The notes beneath the pieces are model-generated. The model saw only the letters and a program-made list of their open reading frames with translations. It made no database searches and was not told the DNA's origin. Both the position numbers and the translations under genes were made by a program. DNA of 64,000 bases from Paenibacillus phytohabitans (GTDB lineage: Bacteria > Bacillota > Bacilli > Paenibacillales > Paenibacillaceae). Positions 43,283 to 51,758 of this stretch are shown piece by piece. The number at the start of each line of letters is the position of its first letter. The stretch's first letter is position 1. Location: assembly GCF_013141775.1 (NCBI RefSeq), contig NZ_WHOB01000079.1:1-64000 (forward strand), read 5' to 3'.

Positions 43283-44428
43283 TTAATTGCTGCCCTCAGG
43301 GTTACCAACAACTACAGCCGGAGCCAGTCCCGCATGCTTGCGGCCGGGAATCTCACCCGTTTCTTCAAAATGCGCCACAATGATGTCAATTTCCTTCTTC
43401 AGCTCGGAGACCAGCTCCGCTTCAGGAACCTTACGGATCATCTTGCCGTAACGGAACAGCAGACCTTCCCCGCGTGCGCCGGCGATGCCGATATCGGCTT
43501 CCCTTGCTTCACCCGGCCCGTTCACAGCGCAGCCCAGTACAGATACCTTAATCGGCACCTTCAGCTTGGAGATGTACTCTTCTACTTCATTGGCGATAGA
43601 GAAGAGATCAATGTCCAGGCGTCCGCACGTCGGGCAGGAGATCAGTGTAGCCGCGTTCGAGATCAGACCAAAGGTCTTGAGCAGCTCACGTGCCACCTTC
43701 ACCTCTTCTACCGGATCAGCACTCAGCGAGATACGTACCGTGCTGCCGATCCCCATGGAGAGCAGCGCACCAATCCCAGCGGAGCTCTTCACGGTTCCTG
43801 CGAACAGTGTACCGGACTCAGTAATCCCCAGATGCAGCGGGTACGGAATAACCTCCGCCGCCTTGCGGTAGGCTTCAATGGCCATGGGCACATCGGATGC
43901 CTTCAGCGACACGATAATATCATGGAAATCCAGCTCTTCGAGAATCCCGATATGGTACAGGGCACTCTCGACCATAGCTTCCGGTGTAGGATAGCCGTAT
44001 TTCTCCAGCAAATGCGTCTCCAGGGAACCGGCATTAACCCCGATACGGATTGGAATCCCTTTATCCTTGCAGGCTTTAACTACAGCTTCTACCTTATCGC
44101 GGCGTCCAATATTGCCGGGATTGATCCGCACCTTGTCGATGCCGTTCTCAATCGCCAGCAGGGCCAGCTTATAGTTGAAATGAATATCCGCTACCAGCGG
44201 GATATGAATCTGTTTCTTGATTTCCTTAATTGCCGCCGCCGCTTCTTCATTATTAACCGTCACACGCACGAGCTGGCATCCGGCTTCCTCCAGCCGCAGA
44301 ATCTCGGCTACGGTCGCTTCCACATCGGCGGTTTTGGTCGTACACATGCTTTGGATAGCAACCTCGTTGTTTCCCCCAATAATAACCCCGCCGACATTGA
44401 CGGGACGGGTCTGGTGTCTCAAGAACAT
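43283..44428 (-). CDS. ispG: 4-hydroxy-3-methylbut-2-enyl diphosphate synthase
   Basis: About 381 residues. The N-terminal TIM-barrel part starts RHQTRPVNVGGVIIGGNNEV. The C-terminal iron-sulfur part shows LISCPTCGRLDIDLF and LGCAVNGPGEAREADIG, giving the three Cys and the Glu that hold the [4Fe-4S] cluster. It catalyses the sixth step of the MEP isoprenoid pathway. I chose the ATG at 44428, six bases after GGGGGAG; an ATG at 44452 has no site. The isoprenoids made include undecaprenyl phosphate, the carrier used by the polysaccharide locus. Confidence 0.96.
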   Translation of the reverse strand: MFLRHQTRPVNVGGVIIGGNNEVAIQSMCTTKTADVEATVAEILRLEEAGCQLVRVTVNNEEAAAAIKEIKKQIHIPLVADIHFNYKLALLAIENGIDKVRINPGNIGRRDKVEAVVKACKDKGIPIRIGVNAGSLETHLLEKYGYPTPEAMVESALYHIGILEELDFHDIIVSLKASDVPMAIEAYRKAAEVIPYPLHLGITESGTLFAGTVKSSAGIGALLSMGIGSTVRISLSADPVEEVKVARELLKTFGLISNAATLISCPTCGRLDIDLFSIANEVEEYISKLKVPIKVSVLGCAVNGPGEAREADIGIAGARGEGLLFRYGKMIRKVPEAELVSELKKEIDIIVAHFEETGEIPGRKHAGLAPAVVVGNPEGSN

Positions 44429-44556
44429 GGTTTTCTCCCCCATAACGATCAAAGCTCCACCCTCTCCGCTCCCGCAGGTACTGCGGGGTGTGCGGGAGAA
44501 AGTGGAGACCCTGAATTGTATTGTTAAGCTGCACTAAGCAGATGATTACTCATTGC

Positions 44557-45813
44557 TTACGCACTTTCTTCTTTTTTCTTATCCTTCTTGAGACTAAGCT
44601 CCGGCAGGGACTTCTCCTGGACAACCTTCTCGGTAATGACACAATCCTTGATGTCATCACGCGAAGGAACCTCATACATCACGTCGAGCATAATGCTCTC
44701 AATGATTGCACGCAGTCCGCGGGCACCGGTGTTGCGTTTGATCGCTTCCTTGGCAATAGCTTCCAGGGCAAGCGGTTCAAACTTCAGCGCTACATTATCC
44801 ATCTCGAGCAGCTTAATGTACTGCTTCACGAGCGCGTTCTTAGGCTCGGAGAGGATACGTACCAGTGTGTTCTCATCAAGCGGCTCCAAGGTCGAGATGA
44901 CCGGCAGACGGCCGACAAACTCCGGAATGAGGCCGAACTTGAGCAGATCCTCAGGCAATACCATGGAGAGGTATTCGCCGGCTTTCAGGTCCTTCTGACC
45001 TTCAGCCCCTGCGTTGAAGCCGATGACTTTTTTGCCGATACGGCGTTTGATCATTTGCTCCAGGCCGTCAAAAGCACCGCCTACGATGAACAGAATGTTC
45101 GTGGTATCGATCTGGATGAATTCCTGATGAGGATGCTTACGTCCGCCTTGCGGTGGAACAGAAGCTACAGTACCTTCCAGGATCTTCAGCAGAGCCTGCT
45201 GTACGCCTTCACCGGAAACGTCACGGGTAATGGACGGGTTCTCGGATTTACGGGCTACCTTGTCAATTTCGTCTATATAGATAATGCCGCGTTCGGCCTT
45301 CTCCACATCATAATCAGCCGCTTGAATCAGCTTCAGGAGGATGTTCTCAACGTCTTCACCGACATAACCTGCTTCCGTAAGGGAAGTGGCATCTGCAATG
45401 GCAAAAGGAACGTTGATGATTTTCGCCATCGTCTGCGCCAAGAGGGTCTTACCGGAGCCTGTAGGTCCGAGCAGCAGGATGTTGCTCTTCGTCAGCTCCA
45501 CATCTTCAATCTTGCTCTGGCTGTTCACACGCTTGTAGTGATTGTATACGGCAACGGAGAGCGATTTCTTCGCCTGCTCCTGGCCGATTACGTACTGATC
45601 CAGAATATCGCGGATTTCCTTCGGTTTCGGAATATCCTTCATATCCAGTTCTTCTTCGTGACCGAGCTCCTCTTCCACGATTTCCGTGCACAGCTCGATG
45701 CATTCGTCACATATATAAACGCCAGGTCCTGCTACCAGCTTACGAACCTGCTCTTGCGATTTGCCGCAAAAAGAACATTTCAGTTGCCCTTTTTCATCAT
45801 TAAATTTAAACAT
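44557..45813 (-). CDS. clpX: ClpXP unfoldase ClpX
   Basis: 418 residues. The N-terminal zinc domain has CSFCGKSQEQVRKLVAGPGV and CDECI. Walker A is GPTGSGKTLLAQTMAK, the pore loop is GYVGEDVENI, Walker B is IIYIDEIDKVA and the ClpP-binding loop is KKVIGFN. It unfolds proteins for ClpP. The start ATG has GGGGTGG. It lies 12 bases after clpP. Confidence 0.98.
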   Translation of the reverse strand: MFKFNDEKGQLKCSFCGKSQEQVRKLVAGPGVYICDECIELCTEIVEEELGHEEELDMKDIPKPKEIRDILDQYVIGQEQAKKSLSVAVYNHYKRVNSQSKIEDVELTKSNILLLGPTGSGKTLLAQTMAKIINVPFAIADATSLTEAGYVGEDVENILLKLIQAADYDVEKAERGIIYIDEIDKVARKSENPSITRDVSGEGVQQALLKILEGTVASVPPQGGRKHPHQEFIQIDTTNILFIVGGAFDGLEQMIKRRIGKKVIGFNAGAEGQKDLKAGEYLSMVLPEDLLKFGLIPEFVGRLPVISTLEPLDENTLVRILSEPKNALVKQYIKLLEMDNVALKFEPLALEAIAKEAIKRNTGARGLRAIIESIMLDVMYEVPSRDDIKDCVITEKVVQEKSLPELSLKKDKKKEESA

Positions 45814-45825
45814 CTTACCACCCCT

Positions 45826-46416
45826 TTAAGATATGATCGGTGAAGAGAGTACCTGGTCAATGAGCCCGTATTCCTTCGCTTCTTCCGCGCTCATGAAGTT
45901 ATCGCGGTCCGTATCCCGTTCGATTTTGTCAAGGGGCTGACCTGTGCGCTCTACATAAATCTGATTCAGCTTCGCCTTCGTCTTCAGAATCCAGTCGGTA
46001 TGGATCCAGATATCGGATGCCTGCCCCTGAACGCCGCCAAGCGGTTGATGAATCATAACCTCGCTGTTGGTCAGCGCAAATCTCTTGCCAGGCGCTCCAG
46101 CTGTAAGGAGCAATGATCCCATACTGGCAGCCATCCCTACACAAATCGTTGAAACATCCGGTTTGATATATTGCATCGTATCATATATACCCATGCCGGC
46201 TGTGACAGAACCACCGGGCGAGTTGAGGTACAAGTGAATGTCTTTTTCGGGGTCATCTGCTGCCAGGAACAATAACTGGGCAATAACCAGATTGGCGACA
46301 TCATCGTCAATCGCACTGCTTAGGAAGATGATGCGATCCTTGAGCAATCTGGAATAGATATCGTATGAGCGTTCTCCCCGACTTGTCGTTTCCACAACCA
46401 TTGGTACCAGACTCAT
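45826..46416 (-). CDS. clpP: ClpP protease
   Basis: 196 residues. The catalytic Ser is in GMAASMGSLLLTAG, the His in MIHQPLGGVQG and the Asp in RDTDRDNFMSAEEA. It degrades proteins delivered by ClpX, ClpC or ClpE. The start has GAGGTTGG. Its place between tig and clpX matches the gene order of Proteobacteria and many Paenibacillus; in Bacillus subtilis clpP is elsewhere. Confidence 0.98.
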   Translation of the reverse strand: MSLVPMVVETTSRGERSYDIYSRLLKDRIIFLSSAIDDDVANLVIAQLLFLAADDPEKDIHLYLNSPGGSVTAGMGIYDTMQYIKPDVSTICVGMAASMGSLLLTAGAPGKRFALTNSEVMIHQPLGGVQGQASDIWIHTDWILKTKAKLNQIYVERTGQPLDKIERDTDRDNFMSAEEAKEYGLIDQVLSSPIIS

Positions 46417-46465
46417 GCCACCAACCTCTTTTCTCTATACAGATTAGTCTTTCCGTTTCAGAAAT

Positions 46466-46494
46466 ATTTTAACACGTTCAAAGCGGGATGTCAT
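46466..46494 (-). promoter_or_regulatory. Sigma-A-type promoter of clpP
   Basis: On the minus strand ATGACA, a 17-base spacer and TAAAAT lie about 50 bases before the clpP start. No CtsR double GGTCAAA site is seen near it. Confidence 0.6.
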
Positions 46495-46612
46495 TTATTC
46501 ACTGCTGCTCTTAACCGCACTGCTCATGTGCATGCCATTATATCGCAATTCCGCGGGCAATGCCAATTCTTGATTCGTGGTATGTACTCACATAACGTCC
46601 GCCCCGATAAAA

Positions 46613-46645
46613 ATAAGGCACGTAACAAAAACTTACGTGCCTTAT
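46613..46645 (-). terminator. Terminator of tig
   Basis: Perfect 13-bp stem ATAAGGCACGTAA/TTACGTGCCTTAT around a 7-base loop, followed on the minus strand by T-rich sequence. It isolates tig from clpP. Confidence 0.9.
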
Positions 46646-46703
46646 CTGCTCTTTATGGAGGCCTAATGGAAATGGCCGTGCTAGGTAAAATTTCTAAAGA
46701 AGA

Positions 46704-48059
46704 CTACTCAGCGCTTGCTTCTTCTGCAGCCGCTTCTTCAACGGGTGCTTCTGCAGCCGGAGCCGGAGCATCAACTTCTACGCTATTGCTAACGAGGAAC
46801 TCAATAGTCTTGCGCAGCGAAATTTCGTCACTCAGGCTGCTCAGGGAACCATTGGCCGCCAGAATGCTGCGGATTTCTTCAGGAGTACGTTTGTAAGCTT
46901 CTGCCATAGTAGCAAGCTCTTGCGTAACTTCATCTTCGGAAACTTCGATCTTCTCTTCCTTAGCGATGACTTCCAGAACAAGGTTGTTGCGAACGCGCTT
47001 CTCGGCATCGCCCTTCATTTGTTCCTGCAGGTCTTCACGTGTCTGGCCGGAGAAGCTGAGGAACATATCCATGTTCATGCCCTGCTGGCGAAGACGGGTG
47101 TCGAAATCACGAACCATGTTCTCTACTTCACTGGCGATCATAGCTTCAGGAATTTCAACTTCAGCATTAGCAGCAGCTGCATCAACTACTGCAGTTTCGC
47201 GAACGCCTTTGAGTTCTTCCTGTTTGCGGGATTCCAGCTGTGCCTTCAGATCTGCCTTGTATTCTTCCAGAGTGTCGAATTCACTTACATCCTTAGCGAA
47301 TTCATCATCCAGTGCAGGAAGCTGTTTGCGTTTGATTTCGTGCAGCTTCACTTTGAATACAGCTACTTTGCCGGCAAGCTCAGCAGCATGGTAAGCCTCA
47401 GGGAAAGTAACTTCAACATCCTTGAAGTCTCCAGTGGACATGCCAACTACTTGCTCTTCGAAGCCTGGAATGAAGGAGTTGCTTCCCAGTTCAAGGGAAT
47501 GACGCTCAGCCTGTCCGCCTTCGAAAGGAACGCCGTCAACGGAACCGTCGAAGTCGATCACAGTGATGTCGCCGTTAACTGCTGCTTCATCTTCAACTAC
47601 AACAAGCTCAGCATGACGCTCTTGCAGACGTGTCAGTTCAGCGTCCAGCTCTTCATCAGTTACTTCAGCCTTCTGTACAGGAACTTCCAGACCTTTGTAC
47701 TCGCCCAGCTTCACTTCTGGCTTAACAGTGATCTTCGCTTTGAAGATGAACGGCTGGCCTTTGGCGAATTGCTCGATGTCTACTTCAGGACGGTCTACAG
47801 GGAAGATGTCAGTTTGTTCAACTGCTTCGCCATAAGCTTCAGGAAGAAGAATGTCGATGGCATCCTGGTACAGGCTTTCCACGCCAAAACGGGATTCGAA
47901 AATCGGCCGCGGCACTTTACCTTTACGGAATCCAGGTACGTTTGCTTTCTTAACCACTTTATTAAAAGCTTTGTCGAGTGCTGCAGCTACACGGTCTGCT
48001 TCTACTTCGACTTCAAGAACTCCAAGGTTCTTCTCTATTTTTTCCCAGGTTGCTTTCAT
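46704..48059 (-). CDS. tig: Trigger factor
   Basis: 451 residues. The ribosome-binding loop is VPGFRKGKVPRPIFESRFG (near residue 42). The FKBP domain lies at about 150-240 (DITVIDFDGSVDGVPFEGG, GFEEQVVGMSTGDFKDVEV). The helical chaperone arms follow, with an Ala/Glu-rich tail of about 25 residues. It folds nascent chains at the ribosome exit. Its own promoter and terminator are separate from clpP. Confidence 0.98.
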   Translation of the reverse strand: MKATWEKIEKNLGVLEVEVEADRVAAALDKAFNKVVKKANVPGFRKGKVPRPIFESRFGVESLYQDAIDILLPEAYGEAVEQTDIFPVDRPEVDIEQFAKGQPFIFKAKITVKPEVKLGEYKGLEVPVQKAEVTDEELDAELTRLQERHAELVVVEDEAAVNGDITVIDFDGSVDGVPFEGGQAERHSLELGSNSFIPGFEEQVVGMSTGDFKDVEVTFPEAYHAAELAGKVAVFKVKLHEIKRKQLPALDDEFAKDVSEFDTLEEYKADLKAQLESRKQEELKGVRETAVVDAAAANAEVEIPEAMIASEVENMVRDFDTRLRQQGMNMDMFLSFSGQTREDLQEQMKGDAEKRVRNNLVLEVIAKEEKIEVSEDEVTQELATMAEAYKRTPEEIRSILAANGSLSSLSDEISLRKTIEFLVSNSVEVDAPAPAAEAPVEEAAAEEASAE

Positions 48060-48155
48060 AATATACTTTTCCCTCCAAAATTGGTTACATGTTTACTTAA
48101 AAAAAGTCATACAATTCACGCACAGAATAACCATTATATTATATACAACATTACT

Positions 48156-49085
48156 TTATTTATCAAGTAGAGAACTCTTTACAAATCCTTTGAGCGAACG
48201 GTAGGCCCCTTCGAATTGAAAGCGCATGCTGTCCGTGATCCCGTACATGCTCCGTGTTTCCTCTTCATTGCGGTTTCCGTTCAGGCTCTCCGACACCATC
48301 TGGTGCAAGGCTCCAGCCCATATATCCAGCAGCGAATACTCTCCGTCCAGCAGCTTGCGGTATTCCTTCGTTCCATAAATCGACATGATGAACTGCCCCC
48401 AGAGCTCCTGGGCAAAATAGTACAGCGTCGGCTCATGCACCTCGGCCTGCTCCGCCACCCGCTCCAGCACCTGGCTTACCTGCGGCGGGAACTCGTCATT
48501 CTGCAGCGGCACAGCCTCGATCTCCACCTCAGCGGCTTCGTGGCCGCGGCTCAGCCTGACCGCGCCCTGGGCCCCGCGGCGGCGGAGCGTCTGCAGCGTG
48601 CGGAACTGCAGCAGCGGATGCACCTCAGCCTGCTGCAGCCAGCCGGTCAGCGCTTCATCCACATGGCCTCCCTCCAGGTAGGAGAGCTGCTCCAGCGCCA
48701 GCACGGTCGCTTCGGACAGCGGCTCATTCATGACCCGCTTCAGCAGCTTATCGGGATAATCCGCATCCTCCTCCAGCTTGGATATGGCCAGAATCCTGGC
48801 CATATCCTCTTCCTTCAGATCCTGCTCTTCTGCAGAGGGGGCACCATCCGCATCCCCGCCCTGTGCGGCGTAGGGAAACGCCGCCTCCAGCCAATCCAGC
48901 AGCGACTGCCACTCCTCGTAGTGCCGCTCTTCCTGTCCTTGGCACTGCAGCAGAAAACGCAGCAGTTCCATCGCTTCCCCGTAACGTTCACTTTCCAGCA
49001 TTACCGTAAGCTGGATCTGGTAATAATCCAGCGTCTTCGGGAACAGCACGATATTCTCTTTGGCAGGGGAATTGAATTGATTCAT
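48156..49085 (-). CDS. Hypothetical helical repeat protein
   Basis: 309 residues with no signal peptide or membrane helix. The sequence has TPR-like helix pairs, for example YQIQLTVMLESERYGEAMEL with RFLLQCQGQEERHYEEWQSL, an acidic low-complexity segment near residues 75-95, and a conserved-looking C-terminus (YFAQELWGQFIMSIYGTKEY). AGGAGG lies six to seven bases before the ATG. I do not recognise a family with known function. It follows the tRNA gene in the opposite direction and precedes tig in the same direction. Confidence 0.75.
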   Translation of the reverse strand: MNQFNSPAKENIVLFPKTLDYYQIQLTVMLESERYGEAMELLRFLLQCQGQEERHYEEWQSLLDWLEAAFPYAAQGGDADGAPSAEEQDLKEEDMARILAISKLEEDADYPDKLLKRVMNEPLSEATVLALEQLSYLEGGHVDEALTGWLQQAEVHPLLQFRTLQTLRRRGAQGAVRLSRGHEAAEVEIEAVPLQNDEFPPQVSQVLERVAEQAEVHEPTLYYFAQELWGQFIMSIYGTKEYRKLLDGEYSLLDIWAGALHQMVSESLNGNRNEEETRSMYGITDSMRFQFEGAYRSLKGFVKSSLLDK

Positions 49086-49175
49086 GAGGGCACCTCCTTT
49101 TCTCCGTTCCTCTTCATCCGCACCCTAATCAATTGTAGATTATAGCATATCCCCGTACGGTTTCAAAAAAACAAG

Positions 49176-49204
49176 TTGAAAAAATAATCTATGTATGATA
49201 ACAT
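49176..49204 (+). promoter_or_regulatory. Possible promoter of the tRNA gene
   Basis: TTGAAA, 17 bases, TAACAT, ending 31 bases before the tRNA. The -10 is poor, so this is tentative. Confidence 0.35.
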
Positions 49205-49235
49205 AATTTTTGCTTGCTTTTCAGTCAGGCACCAT

Positions 49236-49309
49236 GTCCCGGTAGCTCAGTTGGATAGAGCATGCGCCTTCTAAGCGCACGGTCGGGGGTTCGAATCCCT
49301 TCCGGGACG
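49236..49309 (+). tRNA. tRNA-Arg (anticodon TCT)
   Basis: The acceptor stem GTCCCGG pairs with CCGGGAC plus a G discriminator. The D-arm is AGCTCAGTTGGATAGAGC. The anticodon arm is TGCGC-CTTCTAA-GCGCA with TCT at positions 34-36. The T-arm GGGGGTTCGAATCCC is regular. CCA is not encoded. It reads AGA codons. Confidence 0.95.
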
Positions 49310-49743
49310 TCATAGAACAGCCTCCCTTCGGGGAGGCTGTTTGTGCGTCCGGGGGGATGAGAACCCTTGGCGCCAGCCGGGGACGTTGGAGCATATTCTT
49401 CGTTAGCACCTGCTTCGCAATCAGCCGTACTTTGGCTGTATCCCTTCCGGGACGTCATAGAACAGCCTCCCCTCGGGGAGGCTGTTTGTGCGTCCGGGGG
49501 ATGAGAACCCTGGGCGTCAGCCGGGGACGTTGGAGCATATTCTTCGGGAGCACCTGCTTCGCAATCAGCCGAATTGTGGCTGTATCCCTTCCGGGACGTC
49601 ATAGAACAGCCTCCCTTCGGGGAGGCTGTTTGTGCGTCCGGAGGATGAGAACCCTTGGCGCCAGCCGGGGACGTTGGAGCATATTCTTCGGGAGCACCTG
49701 CTTCGCAATCAGCCGAATTGTGGCTGTATCCCTTCCGGGACGT
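49296..49743 (+). repeat. Tandem array of 144-145-bp units built on the tRNA 3' end and terminator
   Basis: The phrase TCCCTTCCGGGACGTC begins at 49296 (inside the tRNA), 49441, 49585 and, partly, 49729. Each full unit contains the last 14 bases of the tRNA, a hairpin ACAGCCTCCC-TTCG-GGGAGGCTGT (first copy 49317-49340), and about 100 bases ending in TTGTGGCTGTA or a variant. The first hairpin is the natural tRNA terminator. Units differ at a few positions, so the array is not brand new. Duplication of tRNA ends is typical of integration sites, but I see no integrase. Confidence 0.9.
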
Positions 49744-49767
49744 CCGTGCCAGCACATAGCGGCATCT

Positions 49768-49950
49768 ATGCGGACTGGAAAGTCCTTATTTGGGCGGATC
49801 ACGCCATTCCGCAGGCCATGCGGACTCAGATTCCGTTAAGTAACCCGTTTCACCTCATTTTGAGCTCCAAATTACAATATAAGCGCTCCTGAGTCCGCAA
49901 CGTGCAGAAAAGCAGGCTTTTTCGCCAAATAAGGTCATCTGAGTCCGCAT
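49768..49950. repeat. 183-bp interspersed repeat with inverted ends, copy 1
   Basis: It begins ATGCGGACT and ends AGTCCGCAT. Inside the ends a second inverted pair, CCTTATTTGGGCG against CGCCAAATAAGG, lengthens the imperfect terminal repeat to about 30 bases. An inner pair ATGCGGACTCAG (49818) and CTGAGTCCGC (49889) gives four copies of the GCGGACT word. No coding capacity. It looks like a MITE or a folded intergenic repeat. Copy 2 is at 52672-52854. Confidence 0.8.
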
Positions 49951-50141
49951 AATTCGGCAAGCGGCTCCACCAGCTCACGCACCATCCTCATCTCCACCCC
50001 AGCAGTGTGCTTTCATGCCGCTTTTCTGCCAATACAGCCCCTAAGCTCACCAAAAAACGGACACCAGATGGTGTCCGTCACTGTTGCTACACTAATTGCT
50101 AAATCCATAATTCCCCGTTCTCAGGTACAATTACGCCCTAC

Positions 50142-51374
50142 CTACGCACCGCAGCATTTCTTATGCTTCTTCCCGCTTCCGCAAGGACAAGGATCGTTGC
50201 GGCCTACTTTTTCCGGGCTTATATAAGTTTTTTCAGTTCCGTTTAGTCTGTTATAAGTTCCTATGGGGGTTTTAGTTCTAAACATCCGGTCCACTTCTGC
50301 CTTACGCTTGGCCAGCCGCGCCGCCTCCTGATCAAGCTCCTTCTTCCAATTGTGCAATGAAGGATGTGGTGTGTCCGAGATTACGCAGTAAGCATATATC
50401 GACTCCGTGAGATTCAACAATCCTCGGTCGTAGTCTCCTTCCAGCATAGCCTGGACTATAGGAAGCCCCTTATTTGAACCAAGTTCACAAAGACAGTCAG
50501 CCAATATAGTCGCGTTGGTGAGATCACGCTCTTCCGGCAACAATCTGAGCAATGCCTCTTCTGAGGCGGGTAGCTTGATTTTACCGAATACACCAGAGGC
50601 ATACAGCCGGAAGCTTCCCCGTTCAGCAATAGAATATTGCTCAGTGAGCGTCGTAACCACCCCTGCTGTCCCGATACGAACGAGCGCCTCTTTGGCATTC
50701 TCCAGAAGCAAGTCATCCTCAGAACCGAAAAATCCGCATAGCACAGGAATAGCCGCCTCCAGCTTCAGTAGACCTGCCAGCTGGATAAGATAAGGCACTT
50801 CATAGCTTGGGTCTTGAGGATCATTGTCACGCAGCTTCTGCAGCACAGCTTCGGTATCCATACATCTCCGGCGGGACAGCTCATTTACGATTTCGTCCCC
50901 GTAAGCCGTATCAAACTCATCCCAGCTTTTCCCTGTGCTTTGTTCAATAAACACTTTGAAGACATCCAACAGTTCCTGGTCATCCATGTTCGCAAGATTC
51001 CTCTTCTGATCCAGAAGCTTTTGCCAGCTCGGATCTTGCCCGACTAACTCCATAAAGGGGATGGACTGCTCAGGACTGCAATGACGCAAGATGATCTGCA
51101 AATGAAATTTCGTATTATTATCGATAGAAGGCGACTGGTGCAAAGCCAGCAGCTCGCGGATCGCTTCTTCAGTTAGCGGGAATTTATAAGTATGGTGCAG
51201 GTGAACCGTCCCGGCTTCCTTGGATTGCTTCAGTTTTTCTAACACAAGCGGCATTAGAGTAGTATCGTTCTCATATAAAAAGCTGTCGGCAAAGTATTGC
51301 AGGGCTGTATTACTTACAAATGACTCCGGATGGAGGATAAAACCTTTTACTTGTTCAGTAGTAAACATCAGCAT
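50142..51374 (-). CDS. HEAT-like repeat protein with C-terminal SEC-C zinc motif
   Basis: About 410 residues. The body consists of helical pairs (HLQIILRHCSPEQSIPFMEL, KEALVRIGTAGVVTTLTEQY) resembling HEAT or ARM repeats. The C-terminus GRNDPCPCGSGKKHKKCCG is the SEC-C metal-binding motif also found at the end of SecA. Such free-standing SEC-C proteins are common but mostly uncharacterised. Two ATGs, at 51374 and 51368, could start it; the second has better spacing from AAAGGG. It follows the 51387-51758 gene by 12 bases and ends the three-gene cassette. Confidence 0.85.
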   Translation of the reverse strand: MLMFTTEQVKGFILHPESFVSNTALQYFADSFLYENDTTLMPLVLEKLKQSKEAGTVHLHHTYKFPLTEEAIRELLALHQSPSIDNNTKFHLQIILRHCSPEQSIPFMELVGQDPSWQKLLDQKRNLANMDDQELLDVFKVFIEQSTGKSWDEFDTAYGDEIVNELSRRRCMDTEAVLQKLRDNDPQDPSYEVPYLIQLAGLLKLEAAIPVLCGFFGSEDDLLLENAKEALVRIGTAGVVTTLTEQYSIAERGSFRLYASGVFGKIKLPASEEALLRLLPEERDLTNATILADCLCELGSNKGLPIVQAMLEGDYDRGLLNLTESIYAYCVISDTPHPSLHNWKKELDQEAARLAKRKAEVDRMFRTKTPIGTYNRLNGTEKTYISPEKVGRNDPCPCGSGKKHKKCCGA

Positions 51375-51386
51375 GTCCCTTTCTCA

Positions 51387-51758
51387 TTAAGATTCTTTCG
51401 GCTTCTTCAGCACATAGTGGGTAGCGTAGCTTGTTTCAATATTGTGATCCCCGGACTTCGAAAAGCGAAGCGGCCGCTTGGGGCCTTTGCCCCATCTCAT
51501 ATAAGCAGTGTAGGATGGATTCAGATCAAGCTCCCGCGCTTTCCCGCGAAGTAATGACATGATATAGCTGAATTGAGCCAGGTTACCGTGAAGCACCCGT
51601 TCCAAATAAGGAACTCTACCGAAGCGCCATTCTTCTACCAGCTTAGGGGTAATGGTCCCGAGCCTTAAGAATACATCCAGCGGACTGACAACGCCCTTCT
51701 CCGAAATGAGATCATCGACTATTCCGTGTACTTTCTTGCGCAGCTCCAGCCTATTCAT
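51387..51758 (-). CDS. Hypothetical protein in the SEC-C cassette
   Basis: About 123 residues, basic, with no signal peptide. It begins MNRLELRKKVHGIVDDLISE and contains GKGPKRPLRFSKSGDHNIET near the end. The ATG at 51758 has AGGAGG nine bases upstream and overlaps the last 8 bases of the preceding gene, so the two are translationally coupled. A longer open frame to 51815 would start without a ribosome site. I do not recognise the family. Confidence 0.75.
   Translation of the reverse strand: MNRLELRKKVHGIVDDLISEKGVVSPLDVFLRLGTITPKLVEEWRFGRVPYLERVLHGNLAQFSYIMSLLRGKARELDLNPSYTAYMRWGKGPKRPLRFSKSGDHNIETSYATHYVLKKPKES

Noticed and set aside
44521..45843. 440-codon frame opposite clpX, and 43334-44527 opposite ispG
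   Set aside because: Both lie exactly over conserved genes and lack start signals.
46417..46510. CtsR operator at clpP
   Set aside because: No tandem GGTCAAA heptads near the promoter.
46920..48170. 416-codon frame opposite tig
   Set aside because: Shadow of trigger factor; Phe/Ser/Cys-rich with no family features.
49296..49743. Possible CRISPR array
   Set aside because: The units are 144-145 bp, adjacent and almost the same throughout, with no unique spacers and no cas genes.
49225..49755. Long minus-strand frame through the tRNA array, with a GIRTPDRALRRRMLYPTELP end
   Set aside because: It is the antisense translation of the tRNA gene and its tandem copies, a well-known false protein. 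It has no ribosome site and is repetitive only because the DNA is.
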